From: Gymnopilus junonius
Lineage: Eukaryota > Basidiomycota > Agaricomycetes > Agaricales > Galerinaceae
Direction of reading: 5' to 3'
NCBI GenBank assembly: GCA_015501075.1
Contig: JADNYJ010000428.1
Location: forward strand, 1 to 27,157
DNA length: 27,157 nucleotides
Positions 1-9,471 of this stretch are shown one piece after another (the stretch's first letter is position 1; every line of letters begins with the position of its first letter). The notes beneath the pieces were generated by a model that had not been told where the DNA came from, searched no databases, and saw only the letters and a program-made list of their open reading frames with translations. The translations under genes and the position numbers were made by a program.

Positions 1-120
1 CAGCTAGCCGTAGAGAGACACCGACATAGCCCGATTCTGGCTAAGCTGCTCTCCAAGCTCAGTGATAACCGACCACAGTTGCATGAGGTCATGGTCGTTA
101 TTACTCTCTATAATGGCCAT
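1..120 (-). CDS. N-terminal fragment of a coiled-coil protein, possibly SIKE/FGFR1OP2-like (partial, frame broken at the edge)
   Basis: On the minus strand an ATG at 120-118 opens 38 codons rich in Leu, Gln, Glu and Asn with heptad-like spacing (for example LMQLWSVITELGEQL). From memory this resembles the start of fungal coiled-coil proteins related to the STRIPAK-associated SIKE/FGFR1OP2 family; no search was possible, so the family is a guess. An in-frame TAG falls at 6-4. A one-base shift just before it (at base 7, a G on the plus strand) would keep the frame open, which matches the homopolymer-type breaks in other genes here. No splice donor with good consensus is visible before the stop. 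The gene would be transcribed away from the small ORF at 515-973. It is too short to be sure it is a gene. Confidence 0.35.
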
Positions 121-332
121 CAAGTCTCCGGTGGAATAGAATAAATGAAAAGTAGGACTTTAGTACAAATTTTCGAAAGTTTAGAGGCAGTTTGACAGCA
201 ATGATCAGTGCTTGTATGGTGAGGTAAGAGGGAGTGTTTAAAGTTCAGGAGTCAGTACAACCTCACTTGAAGTACCACGTGACCACATCACACCCGGCCC
301 GACAAACCGATTTCCAATTTGACACCACGAAG

Positions 333-360
333 CACCACCACCACCACCACCACCACCACC
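333..360. repeat. (CAC)n trinucleotide microsatellite
   Basis: Nine uninterrupted CAC units plus one base lie in the intergenic space upstream of the small ORF at 515. Read in one frame it would encode a His run, but that frame has no other gene-like property, so it is treated as a simple repeat. Confidence 0.9.
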
Positions 361-514
361 GCCAGACACTATTATCTCTGGCGAGGCTAATTTGTGGTGA
401 GATTCCATACCAGCCATACCAGCCTTACAACTATCAGCAAAACAATCCTCAATAACATCACAAAAACCTGTGTTTCACATTGTCTCATATCCCATCCCAT
501 CGTCTTCCTCCGTT

Positions 515-973
515 ATGATGAACCCCTTCAGCGATATGACAGCACCTCACCCTGCACATCAATTATTCATGCCTCCAGACCCTCGAGACCGTGGTGCCTG
601 TGCTCGGTTCAGACTTTGTCGGAAAGCGCGAAAGGCTGCACGTTCTACTCGTCTGCGCTCCAGCGGACAAAGCTTTCAGCAACTTTGCACTTTGTTGGAC
701 TTTGTCAACTCGCAGTTGCAGTACTATCGGGAGGTCCTTCTTGAACAAGCACGGCTTCATCAGGAGCTTGCTTCATCGTATTCAGCCACAATGAAGGAAA
801 TGACTAACCACTTAATTTATATCTCAAGCTTATCATCCCATGCCTTTTCAATCCCATCTTCATCTTCAACTTCAACTTGCTCACAAAATACAGCCTCGCT
901 GGACACAAACATGCCGAGTTTTTGTTTTTACGATCCGCTGTTATTTCGCCCACCGAAGAATGACGTCACGTAA
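515..973 (+). CDS. Hypothetical small protein with a helical segment
   Basis: An uninterrupted reading frame from tandem ATGs at 515 and 518 to a TAA at 971-973 gives about 152 residues. The N-terminal part is Pro-rich, followed by a basic Arg/Lys/Ala patch (residues about 30-50). A predicted helix follows (QLCTLLDFVNSQLQYYREVL), then a Ser/Thr-rich tail. The helix is faintly like the last helix of fungal BAR domains, which carry a QL.YY.. pattern, but the rest of a BAR domain is not recognisable in any frame upstream. It could be a real small gene, a BAR-gene remnant, or chance. There are no introns with convincing signals. A CRE-like palindrome TGACGTCA overlaps the 3' end at 961-968. Confidence 0.35.
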   Translation: MMNPFSDMTAPHPAHQLFMPPDPRDRGACARFRLCRKARKAARSTRLRSSGQSFQQLCTLLDFVNSQLQYYREVLLEQARLHQELASSYSATMKEMTNHLIYISSLSSHAFSIPSSSSTSTCSQNTASLDTNMPSFCFYDPLLFRPPKNDVT

Positions 974-1795
974 CAGGGATGGTTTTTAATTTTCTCGGCT
1001 TTCTTTTCTTTTCTTTTCTATTCCGTTCCCCTCTCTTTCATCCGCAACCTCTTGCATCCCCATAGTATTGTGCCACCGGTGGTTTGTTTTCACAATTGGG
1101 GAGTGCTAGTCCGGCCAACGTCCCCCTTGCAGTGCTATGATTCGCTTTTATTATTATTATACTTATAGTTTACGAAGAACTGGCGAGGTAGTTCATAGCT
1201 ACCTGAGTTACTATGTAACGTAGTCAGTCACAAATAATTCCAATTCCAATGGCGAGGTATTGTAAAATACCTGAATTACTTATGTAATGTAGTCAGCCAC
1301 AATTGATTCCAATTCCAATTCAATGGCAATTTCAAGGTGATGTGTACGATGTATATACTAACTTGAGGACTTATATACTGTCAGCCAAAATTTGCGCTCA
1401 ATCCGGTTTTAGATGCAATGAAATTTTACAAATTACAGATCGAAAGCTTGCTAGTTTACAGTAGATAGGTTTTTTTCTGTATGCCCACCGTCAAGGTAGA
1501 TACTAGATTTGCAATTTGCAAATTGCGGGAGTATTATAAGTAGAGTATTTGCTGCTTGGTCATGAATTAGCAGAAGAAAGAAGGATACATAAACACGAAA
1601 TAAAGTTCTCCCGTCAAGTAAATGCTTTAGGAGGGGAAGGCCTAAGCTTGCACGTTACCATTTCAGCTAAGGCAGCAAGGGAAGTTGTGTATTTGCTGTG
1701 ATATCCCGTATTGATCCATAATTTGTGTGTGCTAATGGTTTGCGCGTATGTGTATTTGCATATCTAGCTAAGATTTTTCGGACCTGTTTCTGATG
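974..1795. other. Intergenic region with tandem repeats, no gene seen
   Basis: AT-rich sequence between the small ORF and the 3' end of GRASP. It contains the hairpin-bearing tandem repeat at 1181-1323 and repeated CAATTCC words. No ORF with homology signal was found on either strand. The part from about 1700 to 1795 is presumably the GRASP 3' UTR. Confidence 0.6.
1181..1323. repeat. Two-copy tandem repeat (about 70 bp unit) with a hairpin in each copy
   Basis: Copy 1 is 1181-1249 and copy 2 is 1250-1323. Both begin TGGCGAGGTA, continue through a short inverted repeat, then TGA(G/A)TTACT, TATGTAA, GTAGTCAG, CCAC-like words, and end in ATTCCAATTCCAA. A third start (TGGC at 1324) may begin a degenerate copy. 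In copy 1 the inverted repeat is AGGTAG (1186-1191) with CTACCT (1199-1204). In copy 2 it is AGGTATT (1255-1261) with AATACCT (1266-1272). The unit looks like part of a dispersed repeat family, but I cannot name the family. Confidence 0.8.
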
Positions 1796-2858
1796 TCATT
1801 CAGCAAGTTGGGTAGGGGAGCCTTGATTCGTTTCTACTGACAAATCTGCTGGCACAAACAGATCTTGAGTTTCGTGTTGTCCTTCTTGTTCCTGCAGCTC
1901 CGGTGGCATTGTTCCTGGAACATGATCCTCTGGTTGTGGGGGTATCCTGTGTAATAGGCCAAAGCTTTCACAGTAACATTAGAACAGATGATAGGTGATT
2001 ACAAGAAACGCACCCAAAGACACATCCAAGAAGCCCTTCTCCTCCCCAATGTCTGTTGGGTATTAGAACCACCTCCCTCAAATTGCTATAAAGTGTTAGA
2101 AAAGTTGAGCTCTCTTGACAGTGATATTCCGTACTCGAAATCGTAAGAATACACATAAACTCTTAGGGGCTTATCGACATGCTGTAGAAGTAATTTAGAA
2201 AACGAATGGGGCTGAAAGGGAGGACGCACAGCTTCAACTAAATCATAAAAGTCATTCTCTGCACTCAGAACACCTCCAGACCATCCTGTAGAAAGTTCAG
2301 AGATATGTAAATAGATATCACTTTGTAAATCCTACCTAGTATCCAATCACCCATAGGAACGAGACCTGCACTTTCCGCAGGACTTCCCTCGATGACATCC
2401 AGCACATGCCAAACATTGTCCGAAGCTGTCTCTGGTTGACATAGACGCATGCTCAGGCCGAGTAATGAAGGTTGAGAGTCGGGCAGGGAACTATGTAAAT
2501 CGTTTAAGCTGAGCTGCTCTTGAGACCATACTCGTGACGGTGTTATGGGTACCACTACATATCCCATAAGTGTCTGAGTTCGATACAAAACCACCAGTGT
2601 CTCACCTCTCGTTTGCTGGGTCTTGCTGTTCCATACCAATAAGTTCAGAGTACGGTTTTCGTGGCTCTCGACTATCTTCTCCAGTTCTGGGACGTCGATT
2701 GCATTCTCAGAAGAAAAGGAATCTCCTTCAAAGCCAACAACAAAGTCAAAGAACGGTTCAATGTTTGCGTGATATGCTGGAGAAGAAGGGGTAACCCTGA
2801 GAACGTGCAGACCACGGGAAGGTGTCTGAGTCTGCGAAGTTGACTGCCCGGCGCCCAT
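1796..2858 (-). CDS. GRH1: GRASP (Golgi reassembly stacking protein), Grh1-like
   Basis: This gene encodes a Golgi peripheral protein with two tandem PDZ-like GRASP domains, which in fungi acts in ER/Golgi organisation and unconventional secretion. Exons read on the minus strand are 2858-2336, 2285-2230, 2181-2135, 2084/2085-2014 (start at 2085) and 1964-1796. All four introns are 48-50 nt and GT-AG. The spliced ORF is 867 nt (288 aa) with no frameshift, the only fully intact complete gene here. The start is ATG at 2858 because it gives MGAGQS, a Gly2 N-myristoylation signal typical of the family; the upstream in-frame extension has no ATG. PDZ1 runs over about residues 14-105 and PDZ2 over about 110-215, ending in the signature LIPNRHWGGEGLLGC. 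The C-terminal tail is short (about 60 residues, Pro/Gln/Glu rich), unlike the long Ser/Pro-rich tail of animal GRASPs. Confidence 0.96.
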
Positions 2859-3569
2859 GAAGATATTGATTCTTGTCTGGGAGGAAATATGGCAAGCGTT
2901 GTTAACACCAGCCGGCAATTGCCGTCCTGTTGTTTTTCTTAGTTGATGACAGTTCCAGAATAGGGAATTAGGCTTCCAAATTGCGCACTTTGATCATGAT
3001 CGAGCTCGACGACTTTCCCCTGAGTTTTAAGTGGCATAAGCGCGTGAAGAATTCTACAGTCGTAACCGCGTACTTATATATATATTTATTAGATAACAGT
3101 CAGGCAGTAATTTAATTTCTACCATCTTGAAGTCCAACGTAAGTACTCTCCTCACTCTGAGTCACCTAATAGTTGACTCAAGAATAAACCCAGCGGTCGG
3201 TCCTTTTCCCAAGACCTTTCATGTCCTTGCATCCTTACAAAAGTAAATGGAAGACCTTCTGGAGATCAAGTGCTCTCTGCATTAATATCCTTTGGCTCTC
3301 CGAAGAAATAACGACAACGTGCCACAGCCCTTAGTTAAGCTTTCTTAAGCTGTACTATGTCGAGGAATGACCTATGGCGAATCTCCATTTACTTCTCGAC
3401 TTATTCCCTCAGAGCATGTGTTCTTTTCTCTTATTCGACACACAAGAAATTAGAGATTGAATAACTCAGATGTTCCTTACAAACTCTTAGTTGTCTCGTG
3501 CAACCAGATTGAAGCCATCCCAAACTACATGTTAAAAATCAGGTGTTTCCCTGTTCCAAATTGTTGTCC

Positions 3570-3598
3570 TGACGTCACTGCTCTCTGGCTGTATAAAC
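3570..3598 (+). promoter_or_regulatory. CRE (TGACGTCA) followed by TATA-like box
   Basis: A perfect 8-bp cAMP-response-element palindrome at 3570-3577 is followed 14 bp later by TATAAAC at 3592-3598. The spacing is plausible for a core promoter reading rightward, but the nearest ATG (about 3648) opens only a few codons, so no gene can be assigned. Confidence 0.3.
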
Positions 3599-4627
3599 GC
3601 TCACTTGCATTGCTTACACAACAAGGTAGTAACTAGACATTGGGATATGGCGATATTTTTATAGAGGGTACTAATCAATTCTGTATTTAATTAAGTACTT
3701 GATTTTTGCAATCTGAAAATATCGTCTGACTTGGAAAGAAACGGGAAGATGCTTATTTCGGTTCCTAAGGGTCTTCATGACTATGTCAACGAATACGTTA
3801 ACATTTTTATGGTATTCTGTAAATTTTTAATGGACATGTGCATAAATGCCTAATAGATCGATGTCCTATCCCCTACTCCAGATTATTCTCCGCTCATCGC
3901 ATCAAACGATTTAAACGGCGAGCGGAGGGTTCAAAATCAAGACGCTTTTCCCTGGACGGAATGTTTTGCACGGATTTTCGCAGGCCATCTGAATCGACGA
4001 TGGCCTCGAAAAGCATCCGTCTTGATGTTTCCATACAGAATAAAGCCGATGCCAGCTTCAATAGCGCCGCCTTCAGTGTCGAAAGCAACGACTGGTATCG
4101 GATATCTGTCAAGGTCACGCCAACGAGCATTACACCTGGATCCTAAGGGCAAGGTTCAGTCTGTCGACAGCACACGTCAGCTGCATGTTCCAAGTACTCC
4201 AAACCAACTCCAGCAGCAGCACCGGACCTAGCAGGACCTAGGTTACTTTATAATTAGCGAATTCGGGGACCAAGTCGTTCATCCGTTTCGTTCACGTGGC
4301 ACAAGGTTTGCACAACATGAGAATGGAGCTTGGAGGTAGGGGATCCGCGGAACAGTCTCAAAACTGCTGTTCGAGGTTCTTTCCGGACTTGACAAAAGGG
4401 ACCGAACCGCCTACGGTAGTAATTATTCAGATGAGGTCTTTGATCTGATCAAAAACAAAGTAAGAAGGCGAAGAGCGAGCCAGCAGGCTGGTTCCGGGAT
4501 TTAGCCGGTCGTGGATGTAGTGTGAACTGATTTTGTCTCGTGATATCTGTACCATGTTGGGCAACCACGCGCAATAGTCATCTCTCTCTAGTTTCTTCAA
4601 AGGTGCGGTTGTCCTGATGCAGCTGGA

Positions 4628-4634
4628 TATAAAT
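4628..4634 (+). promoter_or_regulatory. Possible TATA box of the Zn2Cys6 factor gene
   Basis: TATAAAT lies 162-168 bp upstream of the ATG at 4796, a reasonable distance for a TATA element with a leader. This is judged by word and position only. Confidence 0.25.
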
Positions 4635-4795
4635 TATTGGAAGAAGTTTTGAGTTTCGAAAGCGCCCGAGCTGCAAACAAGTTGCCACGGGACAACAAAC
4701 AGACAATTTGTTCAAAACGACAGGCCTCGACGGAATACCTGGTCCTGACTACCCCACATCTCTCTTGTATCTAAAATACGTTCCTCCACACGATC

Positions 4796-7708
4796 ATGCC
4801 TGCAGCGAGACCCAAGAAAGAGAACATTTCAGCCACGCCCCCATCCGACGATGGCCATCTCAAGGAATCTCTCTCCGAAAACAGCAAGAGCAAGAGAAAG
4901 TACGTCCAGATTCCCCGAATTTTCTCCGCCCTCCTTTCACCCGCCTCTTCCCCTTCTTCGCCCCGCATCCCCACATTGTCTTCCCCACATTCTGCCTTAC
5001 ATTCTATCATTGCCCTTGTCTAAAGCCCTGTTTCTCCATGTTATTTCATTTCATTTCCATGCCAATCTGGTACTGACTTTCTTCTCTCTCCGTTTCTTCA
5101 GGAGGCAATCACAAAGTCTGCCATTTCACCTCAAATTCTCCTTCAGAAAAGCTCATATCTTTCTTAGGCTGCGATGCTTGCCGAGCTCGCAAGGTTAGAT
5201 GTGCCAGGGAGAATCCAGAGGACCCGAAGCAATCTTGCAAGCATTGCATCACCTAGGCATTCCCTGTACCTACGACTACCAGCCCAAAAAACGCGGACCA
5301 CCGAATTTGTACGTCAAAAAATGCAAACCCACGTTTCTTGTAGCCTAAATATCATCCCAGGTACCTGAGACGCCTCCAGGAAGCGGCGGCAGCTGCTGCT
5401 GGCCAACAACAACCAACGGAGAGTCAGTCGGATCTGGAGATCTCGTCCTCACCTATTTCAACCATTGCTAGCCCACCCCAGAGCATGGTGTCTCCAAGCA
5501 TTGGATCTAAGAGTCCACCGTCGTTCTTAGAGCCATCGCTCAATCAGCACCCCTCAATTCCCTCTGTTCCAATCCCGCCTTCACGATATCCAATTGCCGC
5601 GGACACGTATCACAATCACTACTCACAACAAAATGGCCACCCCTCATCTTCTTTCAATGGATCGAGATCTTCAGAAGCTGCATCCAATGGACATAATTAC
5701 ATCCACGCTCATGGCCAGTCCCAGCCGAAGGTCGAGGAGCAGTCTTTTTCTTCGTCCCCTTCAGATTCTTTCAGCACTTATCCTCTCTATAACTGGTCTT
5801 ATAAGCAGCATCAGCTTCTTCCGGCTCCTGTTCCTACCACTGTTCCCCCACTCTCTTATTACTACAGACCTCGACGACTTGAAGAAATCGCTCCCAGAGA
5901 CACTATATCTTTGATCATTGCCCTTTTCTTTGACTTTGTATACCCACTCACTCCCTGTGTCCACAAACCGTCATTCATGGCAGATTTGCATTCTCGTCGG
6001 GAGGAAAAAGATCCCTTATTCTTTGCTCTTGTTATGTCTACTGTAGCCTCGACCCTAGTGCAAGTTCCCAGGTCTTATTTACCCATGGAACGACCAGTAG
6101 TAAGAAAGTTGGCACAAGTGCGTCGAGTTTCTCTAATATGCTCAATCTCGTTGACTATTGGTTCAGACTGCTCATGAGGCTAGCCGCCATATTACGATAG
6201 CTTCTTACGATCCGCCAACGTCCATGCACGTTGTAATTCGATATTTGTTCGTATATTCTTAAACAACTTTTGTCAAAACTCACATCCCCCTCAGCGACTG
6301 TATTTACCATTTCTGCGAAGGGCATGATGCTACTCAACATGCTGCTTTTGGAGAAGCAGCTCATATTGCTGTGACGCTTCGTATGCACGAAGAGGCATCG
6401 TAAAGGTCTGGATCCCATTGAATGCGAAGTGAGGCGGCGCATTTTCTGGCTTCTTTTCGGAGGTATCCAAGTTTCACTTATTTCGAATGTTTGTTTCCTA
6501 AAAATCTGATTCCTCTTTAGCCGACAAATCCATGTCTATTCTCCTTGGTCGGCCGATCTGCCTGCGGGATGAAGACTGCACAGTACACTTCCCAAAAGAG
6601 TTGGATGACGAGTAGTATGTCGTTTCAGTGAAACCGGCATTTCTCCGTACTCATGATGTAATCGTCTTTCTCCGCACAGCATCACTCCCAGTGCCTATTT
6701 ACCCCAGCCTCACGGAAAAACTGCCCTCGTTTCTGGGCTCAACTACACGTCAAGGATTTTCGCTCTCTTAGGCGAAATTCTCGTCCGCATTCGCGTTGAC
6801 AAGCGATCACCGCCGCAAGGGCAATTTGCAACCGCAAGATTGGAAGAGGTTCAATCTTTACATGGGAGGATATTGACCGCTTTAAGTCATGCGCCCGAGC
6901 CATTAAGACTGAAGCAAACGCCTAATCAGACCAATATGTCCGCTGAGTATGGTGGGGCAGGGTTCCGTCAAGCCACTTTTGCCGAAGTCAAGGACTTTTT
7001 TGACAATCCCAACGCCTCTCGTGCCAATGCCCTCAATCCTTTCTTGGTGATGCAGGCCAACCTTTATGTGACCCAGGTGTGCAGCTTGTTGACGTATAAA
7101 GTTGCTTCTTCTTATCGAGCGCGCTTTCTTATAGCAACTCGTCCGATTCGTCATTGAACAATATCGTGACGAACTTATAATGTCCTTGCAAGGAAACCTC
7201 GACGAACATCAAGTTGCTGAGGACCGGGAAGCTGTCGCTAGTGATCTATTGAATATTTTACACAGGTCAGTATGTTATGAACTAATAGAGTTGTCGCCGC
7301 ATACTAAGTCCTGCCGCAGTATACCTATTCAATCAATTGCGACCAACGGCCCGAGCTTGGTGAGCTTTAAATTCGCGGTTGTCTAAGCTCTGCTGACATC
7401 CTCCTAGGTGCATAAAGTCAGATTTGTGGCATCGACACTGTTGGACGCAGTTAGGAAAGCAGAGACAGCACCTCCTGCGTCGGCGGCGCGTGCACACGCC
7501 TTCCTATGTAAGAGGATTATCCATGCCATCCATTACCTTTTAAAAAGGGCGATCTACTTTTACAGGGGACTTCCTCAGCATTCTTTCGGAAATCGAAAGG
7601 AATTACTTGTGAGCACTATTATTTTGTAGGCGGTTTCTCCTCTAACCCATCTTCAGATTGGATGATGACAGAGACGGTACCTCCAGTGGAGATGGTATGA
7701 TGGTTTGA
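4796..7708 (+). CDS. Zn2Cys6 fungal transcription factor, XlnR-like (two frame breaks)
   Basis: This is a nuclear DNA-binding regulator with an N-terminal zinc cluster and a fungal-specific transcription factor domain. Exons: 4796-4899, 5102-5115, 5168-5308, 5361-6117, 6167-6246, 6295-6462, 6521-6614, 6680-7076, 7135-7265, 7320-7359, 7408-7507, 7566-7608 and 7657-7708. The corrected length is about 706 aa. The zinc cluster (residues about 41-72) has CX2CX6CX11CX2CX6C spacing, followed by a basic linker PKKRGPPN and YLRRLQEAAAAAA. A Ser/Pro/His/Gln-rich region precedes the regulatory domain, with RRRIFWLLFG and LGRPICL typical of it. Two frame breaks exist: a missing base at the CC of 5252-5253, which puts the sixth Cys out of frame, and a net +1/-2 change at 6401-6403. 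The XlnR-like label rests on the cluster and linker; the regulated genes cannot be told from sequence. The last exon could be replaced by further splicing after 7695. Confidence 0.9.
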
Positions 7709-8121
7709 TATGTTTAGGCACGAATGCGATTCTAGTTATTATTTGTACAATTGCTCCTATTTAAACCTCTGTGTTGCGCCTCTCTTAATTCCTCCTAGCA
7801 TACCCCCCATTTTTCATGTATTGCCGACGTACAATTTTTCCCTTCTACATTGTAGCATTTTCAGGGATTTTCAGTCTTCACGAGTACCAAGCACCACTGT
7901 ATGAATACGTACCGCTATATGACCAATAACGGCAAGTGCCGAATATGATTGAACTCGCGTTTTCAGGGAACAATTCTAATTAGACGCGTCTTCTCTTCAA
8001 CCCGTCACCGACCTAGTCAAATCCTTACCCACTACTGTCAGTTTCTCCGAGGACTATCGTTCGGAATTCGGCACGTTCACAGTTTTTTTTCTGATTCAGG
8101 TCTCCATAACAGAAAAATTCC
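7709..8121. other. Intergenic region between the transcription factor and AOS1
   Basis: These 413 bp hold the 3' flank of the transcription factor and the presumptive AOS1 promoter. No ORF or motif here stands out, apart from pyrimidine-rich stretches near 7770-7860 and a T-run near 8085-8092. Confidence 0.5.
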
Positions 8122-9471
8122 ATGGCTAGCTTTCCAGAAGGAAACAAGACCCAAGTCAGGATGGCATCGCGGCTACAGACCTCACTGAGGAAGAAGCTAC
8201 GCGTTATGATAGGCAGATGAGGCTATGGGTATTGAAGCCCAACAAAGGTGCTTCCTTTCTCTCTGTTACGGTCCAACCCAATAAACTCCAATGTAGGATG
8301 CGAAACGCTACGATTTTGGTCGTACGCCTCAAAGGTGTCGCCACCGAGGCGATCAAGAATATGGTCCTCGCTGGTATTGGGAAACTAATAATAGTAGATG
8401 AGGAAAACGTTAACGAAGAAGATCTTGGAGCAGGGTTCTTCTTCAGAGATGGAGACGTTGGACTCAAAGTAAGTGGCGCCAATAATGCGGAAATATGCTG
8501 GTTATATCTCGGGTAACTCCGACAGAAGCTCGATGCCGCTAAATCCAGAATTGAAAGCCTAAACCCCTTGTGGCCGTGGAGACGATAATGGACACGTCGA
8601 TATCAGACAGCGAACGTCTAGATTCCATTATCCAGAAAGTTGATCTCGTTTGCGTGACTGACTCCAGTCGAGAGGAGCTCGTAAGCCATTTTTTCGCATC
8701 CTCGTGGCCGTGGCTAACTCTCGCCTCAGCTTGTTATCAACACAACCTGTCGAAAACATCATAAACCATTTTATGCTGGAGGCACTTACGGATTAATTGG
8801 ATATATTTCTGCGATCTTTTGACGCATGAATACCTCATTCCGTGAGAAGTCGAGCACCCGAAATCTTGAGACGGCTAATCTCTATCTCTACCAGGCAGCG
8901 CTCTGCGCCACAGGATCAGCCAAAAACCGTCAAAGCAGCTGTTACTTATTCACCACTTCTTGATGCACTTCGCTACTCGTGGGCAAGTCTTACTAAAAGA
9001 CAAACAAAGAAGTAAACCCGGCCATTCACTTTGCTGTTACCGGTAGATTTGATTTCTGTATATCTTCCTTTGCGCGTTATTGACTAATTGAAATGTACCA
9101 GCCCTTTGGCAATTCCAATTTATACACAATACTTTGCCTAATGACATCAGTCAAGCAGACCAACTCGAAAAATTTCAAACACACTTATTGCAGAGGCGGA
9201 AGTGCATAAACAAGTTCTTACTGCCGAACCTCGAACTCTCATTGAGTATGTTTTCTATTTGCCTATTTTTACAAGTCATCGGAATCCTCTTTCTAGTTCA
9301 ATAGCAACTACTGCTGATCACGAGTTCTCTCCTGTCTGCGCCATAGTCGGCGGTATGCTGGGCCAGGATATTCTAAAAGCGCTTGGTGGTCGCGAACCTC
9401 CCATTGCCAATTTCTTCGTATTTGACGGCAACGTGGGAGCAGGTACTGTCTGTCGACTCAACATGTCTTAA
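8122..9471 (+). CDS. AOS1: SUMO-activating enzyme E1 subunit 1, AOS1/SAE1 (six frame breaks)
   Basis: AOS1 pairs with UBA2 (not in this window) to adenylate SUMO in the nucleus. Exons: 8122-8247, 8297-8468, 8526-8680, 8730-8841, 8895-9042, 9102-9245 and 9297-9471, all introns 49-59 nt GT-AG. The corrected length is 345 aa, close to human SAE1 (346). Signature parts: YDRQMRLWG (residues about 30), whose Arg in this family reaches into the partner's ATP site; a ThiF-type Rossmann segment VATEAIKNMVLAGIGKLIIV; and the C-terminal IVGGMLGQDILKALG with NFFVFDGN. One base is missing near 8159-8160, 8227-8229, 8570, 8806-8808, 9006-9008 and 9168-9172, each in or next to a homopolymer. With those six bases added every exon phase closes. 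The subunit lacks a catalytic Cys, as expected for AOS1. Confidence 0.95.

Larger units (their letters stand above)
2859..4795. other. Long intergenic region, no supportable gene
   Basis: This gap separates the divergent GRASP and transcription-factor genes. ORFs of 60-100 codons occur on both strands around 3838-4231, but they overlap one another, lack recognisable domains and have no convincing splice structure. A CRE palindrome and a TATA-like box lie at 3570-3598, and another TATA-like word at 4628-4634. An AT-rich tract lies at 3073-3090. Confidence 0.6.

Noticed and set aside
234..455. ORF with a His run
   Set aside because: It is translation of the CAC microsatellite; the rest of the frame shows no protein-like features and its start is not an ATG.
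2859..2918. In-frame N-terminal extension of GRASP
   Set aside because: It has no ATG, and the ATG at 2858 yields the expected myristoylation motif MGAGQS.
3838..4231. Overlapping ORFs on both strands
   Set aside because: Four mutually overlapping frames without recognisable motifs or splicing; at most a decayed fragment.
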